Shown here: one piece after another, positions 53,662 through 61,554 of the stretch
Layout of the letters: the number at the start of each line of letters is the position of its first letter
How positions within the stretch are numbered: the stretch's first letter is position 1
Source: JASMTM01 sp964441735
GTDB lineage: Bacteria > Thermotogota > Thermotogae > Petrotogales > Kosmotogaceae
Length of the DNA stretch: 64,000 bases
Assembly (NCBI GenBank): GCA_964441735.1
Contig: CAYTVB010000005.1
Coordinates: 13,162-77,161 of the forward strand
Direction: 5' to 3'
Notes under the pieces: generated by a model
Told to the model about the DNA's origin: nothing
What the model saw: only the letters and a program-made list of their open reading frames with translations
Database searches by the model: none
Position numbers and translations under genes: made by a program

Positions 53662-54219
53662 ATGACAGAGAATTACATCCCACTAAAAGAAACCTATGAT
53701 AAGGAAGTCATTCCTTCTATGATTGATAAGTTCAGCTATTCAAATAAGCTCGAAGTTCCAAAGCTTGTTAAAATTAGTATAAATATGGGTATTGGAGAAG
53801 GTTCTAAAAATCCTGACCTTATTGAGATGCATGCAAAAGAGCTTGCTGAATTAGCCGGTCAAAAACCTGTAGTTACACTTGCTAAAAAGAGTATAGCTAA
53901 TTTCAAAATTAGAAGAGGAATGCCCTTAGGTCTAAAGGTTACATTAAGAGGAACAAAGATGCATAACTTTCTATATAAGCTAATAAATGTAGTACTTCCG
54001 AAGTTAAGAGACTTTAGAGGTGTTAATCCCGACAGTTTTGACGGTAGAGGGAATTTTTCGGTAGGACTTCCTGAACAATTGGTGTTCCCTGAAATAACAC
54101 CAGCCAATGTCAAAAGAGTTCAAGGAATGGATATAATAATTGTCACCACAGCCGATACCGATGAAGAAGCAAGAGAACTTCTAAGATTGTTTGGAATGCC
54201 TTTCAAGCAACAGAAGTAA
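53662..54219 (+). CDS. rplE: 50S ribosomal protein L5
   Basis: The 185-residue L5 binds 5S rRNA. Key segments are LVKISINMGIGEGSKN, AGQKPVVTLAKKSIANFKIRRGMPLGLKVTLRG and NPDSFDGRGNFSVGLPEQLVFPEI. The ATG at 53662, 8 nt after GGGAGG, is preferred over the TTG directly before it. Confidence 0.98.
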   Translation: MTENYIPLKETYDKEVIPSMIDKFSYSNKLEVPKLVKISINMGIGEGSKNPDLIEMHAKELAELAGQKPVVTLAKKSIANFKIRRGMPLGLKVTLRGTKMHNFLYKLINVVLPKLRDFRGVNPDSFDGRGNFSVGLPEQLVFPEITPANVKRVQGMDIIIVTTADTDEEARELLRLFGMPFKQQK

Positions 54220-54230
54220 GGAGGTAAAGT

Positions 54231-54415
54231 ATGGCGAAGAAATCACTTATTGCTAAGTGGAAANNNNNNNNNNGTATAAGGTGAGAAAATATAATAGATG
54301 TCATGTTTGTGGAAGACCGAGAGCTGTGTATAGAGAGTTTGGATTATGTAGAGTTTGTTTTAGAAAGTTAGCTTCCGAAGGGAAACTCCCCGGAATTAAA
54401 AAAGCAAGTTGGTGA
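54231..54415 (+). CDS. rpsN: 30S ribosomal protein S14 (zinc type), interrupted by an assembly gap
   Basis: ATG at 54231 (behind AAGGAGG) opens KKSLIAKWK, then ten N (54264-54273). The frame resumes as YKVRKYNRCHVCGRPRAVY and GLCRVCFRKLASEGKLPGIKKASW to TGA 54413-54415. The two CxxC pairs mark the zinc-type S14. The span of 185 nt is not a multiple of three; the family length of 61 residues needs 186. The ten N are thus one base short, as expected for a placeholder. I treat it as an intact gene with missing sequence, not a pseudogene. Confidence 0.93.
54264..54273. other. Assembly gap of ten N inside rpsN
   Basis: Ten consecutive N occur 33 nt into rpsN. Comparison with the known S14 layout suggests that about 11 nt (four codons with the following G) are missing, so the gap size is nominal. 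Confidence 0.99.
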
Positions 54416-54427
54416 GGAGGGAATTAC

Positions 54428-54832
54428 ATGTGGAGTGATCCCATAGCCGACATGCTCACTAGGATCAGGAACGCAAATGCAGCATTTAAAGAAACAGTAG
54501 ACATTCCTGCGTCGAACCTAAAGCGAGCTGTTGTCGATATGTTGAAAAGAGAAGGATACATTGAAGATTACAAATACATTGAAGATGGAAAACAGGGAAT
54601 ATTGAAGGTCTTTTTGAAATATTCCGGTGACAGGCGTCACAAAGAAAGGGTAATTAATGGAATAGTTAGAGTTTCAAAACCTGGTCGGAGAATCTATGTA
54701 AAAAGTGATAAACTCCCAAAGGTTAAATCTGGTATGGGAATTGCTGTCATAAGCACGTCAAAAGGCTTAATAACAGATAAAGAAGCGAGAAGCCTTGGGA
54801 TTGGCGGCGAAGTAATATGCTACGTATGGTAA
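54428..54832 (+). CDS. rpsH: 30S ribosomal protein S8
   Basis: The 134-residue S8 has the start WSDPIADMLTRIRNANAAF and the C-terminal GMGIAVISTSKGLITDKEARSLGIGGEVICYVW, both canonical. S8 is the spc repressor in E. coli; no equivalent RNA site was recognised here. The ATG follows GAGGAGGG. Confidence 0.98.
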   Translation: MWSDPIADMLTRIRNANAAFKETVDIPASNLKRAVVDMLKREGYIEDYKYIEDGKQGILKVFLKYSGDRRHKERVINGIVRVSKPGRRIYVKSDKLPKVKSGMGIAVISTSKGLITDKEARSLGIGGEVICYVW

Positions 54833-54847
54833 TCAGGAGGGTCTAAA

Positions 54848-55402
54848 ATGTCGAGAATGATAAAAAAACCTGTTACAATACCTGATAAAGTCGAAGTAAA
54901 AAAGGATGGCAATTTAATTGTCGTTAAAGGGCCAAAAGGCGAGTTAAAGCGTGAATTTGGTGATTTTGCAAGTATTGAAATAAAAGATAGAGAGATCTGG
55001 GTATATCCAAATTATGAAAAAGCTCAGAGAAACAGCGACAGGAGAAGAATTGCTATGCATGCTGGAACATATTGGGCTCATATCAGGAATATGGTAGAAG
55101 GTGTTTCCGAAGGTTATGAAAAAAGATTAAAAATAGTCGGTGTTGGATATAGAGCACAGCTTCAAGGAAAGAAGCTTATACTAAATCTGGGTTATGCCCA
55201 TCCGGTTGAAATTGATCCACTTGATGGAATAAGCTTTGAAGTTCCTGCGGCAACATCGGTTGTAATTAGAGGTATTGATAAATATCTGGTGGGACAGGTT
55301 GCCGCCAATATTAAGAAATGGCGCATACCTAATGTTTATTCAGGAAAAGGAATTAGGTATGAAGGTGAATACATAAGAACAAAAGTTGGTAAGAAGGTTT
55401 AA
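54848..55402 (+). CDS. rplF: 50S ribosomal protein L6
   Basis: The 184-residue L6 has two related domains, with SRMIKKPVTIPDKVEV at the start. The second-domain signature GVGYRAQLQGKKLILNLGYAHPVEI and the end GKGIRYEGEYIRTKVGKK are seen. Its ATG follows AGGAGGG. It lies near the sarcin-ricin loop in the ribosome. Confidence 0.98.
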   Translation: MSRMIKKPVTIPDKVEVKKDGNLIVVKGPKGELKREFGDFASIEIKDREIWVYPNYEKAQRNSDRRRIAMHAGTYWAHIRNMVEGVSEGYEKRLKIVGVGYRAQLQGKKLILNLGYAHPVEIDPLDGISFEVPAATSVVIRGIDKYLVGQVAANIKKWRIPNVYSGKGIRYEGEYIRTKVGKKV

Positions 55403-55421
55403 TGAAAGGAGGCAATGTCCC

Positions 55422-55793
55422 GTGAAGGTGAAAAAAAATATAAGAAAACAGTTAAGACAGAGACGACATTTGAGAATAAGATCAACAATTAAGGGAACTC
55501 CAGAACGTCCTCGTTTAGCTGTTTTTAGAAGCGAAAAACATATGTACGCGCAAATTATAGATGATACGACTGGAACTACCCTTGCCTACGCTTCAACTGT
55601 AAATCAAGAGATTAAAGATAAACTGACGAAGACGTGGAACAAAGAAGCAGCTTCTGAGGTAGGAAAACTTATTGCGAAAAAGGCACTTGAGAAGGATATT
55701 AAAGAAGTTGTTTTCGATAGAGGTGGTTTTAAGTATCATGGAAGAGTAAAGTCTCTCGCAGAGGCCGCACGTGAAAGCGGTCTTAGATTTTGA
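55422..55793 (+). CDS. rplR: 50S ribosomal protein L18
   Basis: The 123-residue L18 carries 5S rRNA with L5. It has a basic N terminus (KKNIRKQLRQRRHLRIRSTIKGT), PERPRLAVFRSEKHMYAQIIDD and FDRGGFKYHGRVKSLAEAARESGLRF. I choose the GTG at 55422 after AAAGGAGG; the frame is open further into rplF, but that extension has no family match. Confidence 0.97.
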   Translation: MKVKKNIRKQLRQRRHLRIRSTIKGTPERPRLAVFRSEKHMYAQIIDDTTGTTLAYASTVNQEIKDKLTKTWNKEAASEVGKLIAKKALEKDIKEVVFDRGGFKYHGRVKSLAEAARESGLRF

Positions 55794-55806
55794 GGAGGTG
55801 CATTGA

Positions 55807-56352
55807 ATGCCCGATTCCAAAAAACGTAATTCTCCTGTGAAGGAAAAAATAGAAGAACAGGAATTTGAAGAACGAATTATTGAAATTAAAAGGGTTACCA
55901 AGGTTGTTGCAGGTGGAAAAAATCTATCATTTAGAGTTACCGCCGTTGTAGGTAATAAGAATGGAAAAGTCGGTCTGGGAATTGCCAGTGCGAGAGAAGT
56001 GCCGTCTGCAATTAGAAAGGCAATCATGACGGCTAAGAAGAATGTTGTAAATGTAGCCGTTATAAATGATACAATCCCTCACGAAATTGATGGTCGTCAG
56101 GGAGCTTCGAAGGTGCTTTTAAAACCAGCCGGACCTGGAACAGGAATCATTGCCAGTTCATCCGTACGTGCAGTTGTCGAAATGGCTGGTATAAAAAACA
56201 TTCTAACCAAAGCACTGGGTTCTACAAATTTGCTAAATCTCGCCAGGGCGACATTTAATGGATTGAACGAAATAATGTCACCAAAGGAGTATGCAAAACT
56301 CAGAAATATTTCAGTTAAAGAAGTTTTTAACGGAGTTACTGAGGAGGAATGA
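55807..56352 (+). CDS. rpsE: 30S ribosomal protein S5
   Basis: The 181-residue S5 has an added N-terminal segment of about 15 residues, then EERIIEIKRVTKVVAGGKNLSFRVTAVVGN. GLGIASAREVPSAIRKA and LKPAGPGTGIIASSSVRAVVEMAGI complete the core. The ATG follows GAGGAGGTG. It overlaps the rpmD frame at its end. Confidence 0.98.
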   Translation: MPDSKKRNSPVKEKIEEQEFEERIIEIKRVTKVVAGGKNLSFRVTAVVGNKNGKVGLGIASAREVPSAIRKAIMTAKKNVVNVAVINDTIPHEIDGRQGASKVLLKPAGPGTGIIASSSVRAVVEMAGIKNILTKALGSTNLLNLARATFNGLNEIMSPKEYAKLRNISVKEVFNGVTEEE

Positions 56353-56354
56353 TC

Positions 56355-56543
56355 GTGGCTGGAAAATTAAAGATAACGTTGAAGAAAAGTCCTTTGGGTT
56401 ATGACTATAGACAGAGGAGAACTGCTAAAGCACTGGGTTTGAGAAAGGTTGAGAGTACGAAGATTCATAATGATAGTCCTCAAATCCGTGGAATGATAAA
56501 AAAGATTGAACATCTCTTAGAAGTTGAAGAGATTAAAGACTGA
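56355..56543 (+). CDS. rpmD: 50S ribosomal protein L30
   Basis: The 62-residue L30 reads KLKITLKKSPLGYDYRQRRTAKALGLRK, then DSPQIRGMIKKIEHLLEVEE. I prefer the GTG at 56355, 7 nt after GAGGAGG; an ATG at 56349 is in frame but only 1 nt from that site. Confidence 0.96.
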   Translation: MAGKLKITLKKSPLGYDYRQRRTAKALGLRKVESTKIHNDSPQIRGMIKKIEHLLEVEEIKD

Positions 56544-56558
56544 AGGGGGTAGATAATC

Positions 56559-57005
56559 ATGGCATTCACGCTTGACCAGCTCAAACCAACTCCTGGATCA
56601 AGGAGAAAAGCAAAAAGACTTGGTCATGGAGTAGGTAGTGGAAGAGGAAAAACCTCCGGAAGAGGACATAAAGGTCAAGGTCGAGGAACAGGAAAAGTTA
56701 GATTTTTCTTTGAGGGAGGACAGACACCCCTTTATAGAAGAGTACCCGTCAAAGGTTTTAAAAATAGACATGCGACATGTTATTCAGTCACAAATATTAC
56801 TATGTTAGAAAAATATTTTGAAGACGGTGGAGAGGTTACTCCTGAAACATTGAAGGAAAAAAATATATTGAAAAAATTCAATGATGGAGTAAAGATTCTT
56901 GGAAAAGGTGAACTAACGAAGAAACTAACAGTAAAGGCAAATGCTTTCAGCGCTTCGGCTAAAGAAAAGATAGAAGCTGCTGGCGGAAAAGCCGAGGTGA
57001 TCTAA
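56559..57005 (+). CDS. rplO: 50S ribosomal protein L15
   Basis: The 148-residue L15 has a Gly/Arg-rich N-terminal half (GVGSGRGKTSGRGHKGQG, FEGGQTPLYRRVPVKGFKN) that runs into the 50S core, and a globular C-terminal half ending KEKIEAAGGKAEVI. It follows rpmD by 15 bp, behind GGGGG. secY starts 1 bp later. Confidence 0.98.
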   Translation: MAFTLDQLKPTPGSRRKAKRLGHGVGSGRGKTSGRGHKGQGRGTGKVRFFFEGGQTPLYRRVPVKGFKNRHATCYSVTNITMLEKYFEDGGEVTPETLKEKNILKKFNDGVKILGKGELTKKLTVKANAFSASAKEKIEAAGGKAEVI

Positions 57006-57006
57006 T

Positions 57007-58293
57007 ATGTGGAAAGCTCTCAAAAATGCCTTTAAAATACCTGAATTGAGAGACAGGATTTTATTTACTTTTTTTGCACTTGCAATCTTTCGAGTGGGTA
57101 TTTATATTCCGATACCAGGAGTAAATATTGAAGCTTGGTCCAGCTATTTTTCCGGTCTGCAGACTGGTGCTGCTGGTGGATTTGTTGGATTCTTTGATGT
57201 TTTTACAGGAGGAGCTTTAAGTAATTTTTCAGTACTTGCATTGAGTGTTACACCATATATCAATGCATCAATTATGCTCCAGCTATTAACAGCTGTTATG
57301 CCAAGATTGAAAGAAATGCTACGTGAGGGTGAAGAAGGAAAGAAAAAGTATGCCAAATACACAAGATATCTCACTGTATTTCTTGCCGTAATCCAGGGTT
57401 TCTTTATTACACTGGGATTATCTGGTGATCAAAGTATAATAGCTATGCCCAACAGAATGGTCTTTGTGTTGATGGCTACTGTTTCTCTGTTGGCTGGAAC
57501 GATGTTTTTGCTCTGGCTGGGTGAAAGAATTACTGAAAAGGGTATAGGAAATGGAATTTCTGTTTTGATTTTCGCAGGTATTGTTTCACGTTATCCACAA
57601 TATATAGCGCAAGCAGCTTTATCTCTTTCACCGATTCAGTGGACAATATTATTTGGAATAAGTTTACTTACTATTGTTGGTGTAATTTATATTCAGTTAG
57701 GTGAAAGACGCATTGAAGTACAATACGCCAGGAGAGTATCTGGCAGAAGAGTATATGGTGGTGTTTCAACACATATTCCAATAAAAGTAAATCAGGGAGG
57801 AGTTATCCCGATAATCTTTGCTTCAGCAATAATGACATTACCACAGATGCTGGCTACGATTTTACCTGAGGGGAACTTTATTACTGATCTATTTGGATAC
57901 TCTTCACCTTTATATTTAACATTGTATGGTGCACTTGTTTTCTTCTTTACATATTTCTACAGTACATTGGTTTTCGATGTGAAAGAAGTATCCAACAATA
58001 TAAGGAATTATGGTGGATATATACCTGGTATCAGACCGGGATATCCCACAGAACAATACATAAGTAGAGTACTGGCAAGGGTCACATTCTTAGGTGCTCT
58101 GTTCCTTGTAATAATAGCGTTGTTACCAACTGTTATTCAGGGTTTTGTAGGTATATCCATAATGATTGGTGGAACATCTACACTTATCGCTGTTGGTGTT
58201 GCACTTGATATTCTACAGCAGATAGAGTCGCATCTTATAGCCAGACACTACGAAGGATTTATCAAAAAAGGAAGACTCAAAGGAAGGCGATGA
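57007..58293 (+). CDS. secY: Preprotein translocase channel SecY
   Basis: The 428-residue protein has ten membrane helices. The family blocks are seen: FRVGIYIPIPGVN, ALSVTPYINASIMLQLL, GERITEKGIGNGISVLIF and FYSTLVFDVKEVSNNIRNYGGYIPGIRPG. It forms the SecYEG pore used by the SecA encoded at 35.7 kb. The ATG sits behind GAGGTGATC at the rplO end. Confidence 0.98.
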   Translation: MWKALKNAFKIPELRDRILFTFFALAIFRVGIYIPIPGVNIEAWSSYFSGLQTGAAGGFVGFFDVFTGGALSNFSVLALSVTPYINASIMLQLLTAVMPRLKEMLREGEEGKKKYAKYTRYLTVFLAVIQGFFITLGLSGDQSIIAMPNRMVFVLMATVSLLAGTMFLLWLGERITEKGIGNGISVLIFAGIVSRYPQYIAQAALSLSPIQWTILFGISLLTIVGVIYIQLGERRIEVQYARRVSGRRVYGGVSTHIPIKVNQGGVIPIIFASAIMTLPQMLATILPEGNFITDLFGYSSPLYLTLYGALVFFFTYFYSTLVFDVKEVSNNIRNYGGYIPGIRPGYPTEQYISRVLARVTFLGALFLVIIALLPTVIQGFVGISIMIGGTSTLIAVGVALDILQQIESHLIARHYEGFIKKGRLKGRR

Positions 58294-58297
58294 TTCA

Positions 58298-58945
58298 ATG
58301 AATATTGTACTATTGGGTCCTCCTGGAGCGGGTAAAGGAACACAGGCAAAAATGATTTCTAATAGATTTGGTATACCCCATATATCGACTGGTGATATGC
58401 TAAGAGAAGCAATTTCTTCAAAAAGTGAACTGGGTAAAAAGGTTAGTGATATTGTTGAAAGAGGAGACCTTGTTCCGGATGATTTGATGATAAAACTGGT
58501 TAGAAATCGAATCACCCAGGAAGATGCTGCTGATGGATTTATACTTGATGGATTTCCCCGGACCACAGTTCAGGCAGAAACACTTAGAGATATGTTAAAA
58601 GAAATGGGAAAAAAGATAGATTGTGCAATCTTTATTGATGTAAGTGAAGAGATTGTGGTAAAGAGAATTTCAAGTAGAAGGGTTTGTCCAAATTGCGGAA
58701 AAGTGTACAATCTGCTTTCGATAAAACCTAAAAATGACTGCAAATGTGATGAATGTGGTAGCAAACTCATACAGAGAGATGATGACAAACCTGAAACAGT
58801 AAGAGAACGCTACGAGGTATACCTAAAAAATACAAAAAAAGTTGTTGATTATTATAATTCGCAGGGTAAGCTAAAGACCTTTGATGGTTCAAAAGACATT
58901 GATGAGTTGAAGAATTCAATTATTAATTATCTGGAGAGTCTTTAA
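58298..58945 (+). CDS. adk: Adenylate kinase with zinc-binding LID
   Basis: The 215-residue enzyme converts ATP and AMP to 2 ADP. It has the P-loop GPPGAGKGTQA at 7-17, the NMP region ISTGDMLREA, and LDGFPRTTVQA. The LID contains CPNCGKVYN and CDECGS, four Cys that bind zinc as in Gram-positive and thermophilic enzymes. It follows secY by 4 bp, the usual order. Confidence 0.98.
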   Translation: MNIVLLGPPGAGKGTQAKMISNRFGIPHISTGDMLREAISSKSELGKKVSDIVERGDLVPDDLMIKLVRNRITQEDAADGFILDGFPRTTVQAETLRDMLKEMGKKIDCAIFIDVSEEIVVKRISSRRVCPNCGKVYNLLSIKPKNDCKCDECGSKLIQRDDDKPETVRERYEVYLKNTKKVVDYYNSQGKLKTFDGSKDIDELKNSIINYLESL

Positions 58946-59694
58946 TGATAAGGTTGAAAAGTAACGAAGAAATCGCTAAAATAGAACGTGCAGCTAAAAT
59001 TGTAGCAGAAGTATTAGATCTTATGTCTAAAATGATAAGATTTGGTATTTCTGCAGATGAACTTGAAAAAGCAGCAAATGATCTTATTGAAAAGAAAGAC
59101 GCTAAACCTGCTTTCAAAGGTTATAATGGTTTTCCCTACGCTCTTTGTGTTTCAGTTAATGAAGAAATTGTTCACGGGTTTCCATTAAAAGATAAAGTGT
59201 TTAAGCGCGGTGATATTGTATCTATAGACTGCGGTGTAATAAAAGAAGGATATTATGGTGATGCCGCGCGTACATTTTGTGTTGACCAATGTTCGGAAGA
59301 AGATAAAAGATTGATGAGAGTCACGGAGGAAGCGTTAGGGAAAGCGATAGAGATCGCTGTGCCTGGAAAACAAATTGGTGATATCGGTGCAGTGATACAG
59401 AATTATGTAGAAAAAAATGGTTTTTCTATAATAAGAGATTATGTTGGTCACGGTGTTGGCAGGAATCTTCATGAAGACCCACAAATACCAAATTATGGGA
59501 GAACTGGAACGGGAGATTATTTGCGCAATGGAATGACCCTGGCCATAGAACCAATGGTTTCTGCAGGAGATTATAGTACTATGGTGCTGGAAGATGGTTG
59601 GACTGCAGTGACAGTTGATGGTTCTAAGACAGCACATTTTGAAAATACACTTGTTATAGAAAATGATAAAGCAAGGGTTCTTTCGAAATTATGA
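58945..59694 (+). CDS. map: Methionine aminopeptidase, type I
   Basis: The 249-residue enzyme removes N-terminal Met. The metal ligands appear in VSIDCGVIKEGYYGDAARTF (two Asp), DYVGHGVGRNLHEDP (His), AIEPMVS (Glu) and HFENTLVI (Glu). Its start overlaps the adk stop by one base. There is no SH3-type N-terminal extension. Confidence 0.98.
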   Translation: MIRLKSNEEIAKIERAAKIVAEVLDLMSKMIRFGISADELEKAANDLIEKKDAKPAFKGYNGFPYALCVSVNEEIVHGFPLKDKVFKRGDIVSIDCGVIKEGYYGDAARTFCVDQCSEEDKRLMRVTEEALGKAIEIAVPGKQIGDIGAVIQNYVEKNGFSIIRDYVGHGVGRNLHEDPQIPNYGRTGTGDYLRNGMTLAIEPMVSAGDYSTMVLEDGWTAVTVDGSKTAHFENTLVIENDKARVLSKL

Positions 59695-59708
59695 GGGGTG
59701 AATAAATA

Positions 59709-59954
59709 ATGGCAGAGAAGAATGATGTTATAAAGATGGAAGGCGTCGTTCTTGAAACATTGCCAAACGCTATGTTTAAAGTTGAATTAGATAATGGACA
59801 CATCGTGACTGCCCATGTTTCAGGAAAGATGAGAAAGAATTTCATACGACTCATCCCTGGAGATAGAGTTGTGGTAGAGGTTTCAATTTACGATCTGGAA
59901 AAAGGACGAATTGTTTTCCGCAAAAAGATCAAAAAGGGAGGAGAACAAAAATGA
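59709..59954 (+). CDS. infA: Translation initiation factor IF-1
   Basis: The 81-residue IF-1 is slightly longer than the usual 72. The core KNDVIKMEGVVLETLPNAMFKVELDNGHIVTAHVSGKMRKNFIRLIPGDRV is typical, and a basic tail follows (KKIKKGGEQK). Its stop overlaps the rpmJ start by 4 bp. Confidence 0.97.
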   Translation: MAEKNDVIKMEGVVLETLPNAMFKVELDNGHIVTAHVSGKMRKNFIRLIPGDRVVVEVSIYDLEKGRIVFRKKIKKGGEQK

Positions 59955-60067
59955 AAGTGAAAGCTTCAGTAAAGAAAAGGTGTGAACATTGTAAATTAAT
60001 AAAACGTCATGGTAGAGTCTGGGTTGTTTGTAAGAAAAACCCCAGACATAATCAGAGACAGGGTTAA
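59951..60067 (+). CDS. rpmJ: 50S ribosomal protein L36
   Basis: This 38-residue protein has zinc ligands C11, C14, C27 and H33 (CEHC, then VVCKKNPRH). The ATG at 59951 follows GGGAGG in the end of infA and overlaps it by 4 bp. The sequence KVKASVKKRC and the end HNQRQG are typical of L36. Confidence 0.97.
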   Translation: MKVKASVKKRCEHCKLIKRHGRVWVVCKKNPRHNQRQG

Positions 60068-60079
60068 GGAGGGAAAATA

Positions 60080-60445
60080 ATGGCACGAATTGTTGGTGTC
60101 GAATTACCTAATAATAAAAAGACGAAGGTTGCCCTTACAAATATCTATGGCATAGGTATGTCAAAAGCCACACAGATTATTAATGACACTGAGATAGATG
60201 GAGAAAAAAGGGTAAAAGATCTTACTGATGAAGAAATCAGTAAGATAGCCAAATATATTAATGAAAATCTAATTGTCGAAGGTGAATTACGTCAGGATTA
60301 TGATCGAAACATAAAAAGATTGATTGAAATAGGATGTTATAGAGGTCAAAGACACAAAAAAGGATTACCAGTAAGAGGTCAAAAAACACATTCCAATGCG
60401 AGAACTCGAAAGGGTCCCAGAACAAGCAGAATTAAGAAGAAGTAA
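60080..60445 (+). CDS. rpsM: 30S ribosomal protein S13
   Basis: The 121-residue S13 has the start ARIVGVELPNNKKTKVALTNIYGIG, the helix-two-turn-helix IKRLIEIGCYRGQRHKKGLPVRGQ, and the tail NARTRKGPRTSRIKKK. It contacts the P-site tRNA from the 30S head. The ATG follows AAGGAGGG. Confidence 0.98.
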   Translation: MARIVGVELPNNKKTKVALTNIYGIGMSKATQIINDTEIDGEKRVKDLTDEEISKIAKYINENLIVEGELRQDYDRNIKRLIEIGCYRGQRHKKGLPVRGQKTHSNARTRKGPRTSRIKKK

Positions 60446-60459
60446 AGGGAGGTCATTTG

Positions 60460-60858
60460 ATGGCAAAAGCTAAGAAAAAAAAGAGAGTGACAAGGAAGAG
60501 AAGGAAGCTTACATATGATAGAGGAGTAGTTCATATAAAATCCAGTTTCAACAATACTATTGTAACGTTAACCAGCCCGGAAGGAGATACTATTCACTGG
60601 GCTTCTAGTGGTACGGTAGGATATGCAGGATCGAAAAAATCTACTCCCTATGCCGCTCAGTTAGCAGCTGATAGTGTTGCCAAAGAAGCGCTAAGACTTG
60701 GTATAACAAGGGTATCAATAGAAGTTAAGGGTCCTGGCTCAGGAAGAGAAGCGGCAATAAGAACTATACAGGCAGCTGGACTTGGTGTGGATGCGATAAA
60801 GGATATTACCCCTATCCCACATAATGGCTGCAGACCAAGAAGAAGACGCAGAGTATGA
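60460..60858 (+). CDS. rpsK: 30S ribosomal protein S11
   Basis: The 132-residue S11 has a basic N terminus (AKKKKRVTRKRRKL), VHIKSSFNNTIVTLTSPEGDTIHWASSGTVGY and the end TPIPHNGCRPRRRRRV. I take the ATG at 60460, which follows GGGAGG; the TTG directly before it is also in frame. Confidence 0.98.
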   Translation: MAKAKKKKRVTRKRRKLTYDRGVVHIKSSFNNTIVTLTSPEGDTIHWASSGTVGYAGSKKSTPYAAQLAADSVAKEALRLGITRVSIEVKGPGSGREAAIRTIQAAGLGVDAIKDITPIPHNGCRPRRRRRV

Positions 60859-60875
60859 AACAAGGAGGGAAGTAA

Positions 60876-61502
60876 ATGGCTAGGTATACAGGACCGGTTT
60901 GTAAAATGTGTCGACGTGAAGGTTTTAAGCTATATCTGAAGGGCGAAAAATGTTTTACCCCAAAATGTCCACAGGTAAAAAGACCTTTTGCTCCCGGACA
61001 GCACGGAAATATGCGCAAGAAATTAACACAGTATGGAATTCAGTTACGTTCTAAACAGGCTCTTAAAAGAATGTACGGTGTTTTAGAAAGACAGTTTAGA
61101 AGATACTTTTTTAATGCAAGCAAAAGCAATGAAGAAACTGGAGCAGCATTAATGAAAATTCTTGAATCAAGAATTGACAATGCACTGTATAAAATGGGTT
61201 TTGCATCCAACAGGAATCAAGCACGTCAGATGGTTAATCATGGACACGTTAAAGTGAATGGAGTTAAAGTCAGTAAAGTTTCTTATGCTTTGGAAGCCGG
61301 TGATATTATTGAACTGAGAGAGAAAATAAAGAGTAATCCACAAATAAAAGAGGCTTCGGAAGCTGAAAAGGAAAGGAACACACCTCCATGGCTTGAGGTA
61401 GACTTTGAAGCTATGAAGGGAACGTTTGTGAGGTATCCTGAAAAAGAAGAGCTTGATGTACCTGTTGACTTACAGTCTATTATTGAGCTTTATTCTAAGT
61501 AA
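60876..61502 (+). CDS. rpsD: 30S ribosomal protein S4 (zinc form)
   Basis: The 208-residue S4 begins ARYTGPVCKMCRREG and has KCFTPKCPQVKRPFAPGQHG, giving four Cys for zinc. The S4 RNA-binding domain reads SRIDNALYKMGFASNRNQARQMVNHGHVKVNG. S4 represses the alpha operon in E. coli; the structured site before rpoA downstream might be of interest in that light. Confidence 0.98.
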   Translation: MARYTGPVCKMCRREGFKLYLKGEKCFTPKCPQVKRPFAPGQHGNMRKKLTQYGIQLRSKQALKRMYGVLERQFRRYFFNASKSNEETGAALMKILESRIDNALYKMGFASNRNQARQMVNHGHVKVNGVKVSKVSYALEAGDIIELREKIKSNPQIKEASEAEKERNTPPWLEVDFEAMKGTFVRYPEKEELDVPVDLQSIIELYSK

Positions 61503-61520
61503 TAATGTAGTTTTCCTGAA

Positions 61521-61554
61521 GGAGGTGTGACCCCATTTTGGGGCAAAACCAATG
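61521..61554 (+). promoter_or_regulatory. rpoA ribosome site split by a hairpin
   Basis: GGAGGTG at 61521-61527 is 24 nt from the rpoA ATG (61552). Between them CCCC / GGGG (61531-61534 with 61540-61543, loop ATTTT) can fold; looping it out leaves an effective spacing of about 11 nt. No nearer in-frame start exists, since TGA at 61528-61530 closes the frame. Confidence 0.6.
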
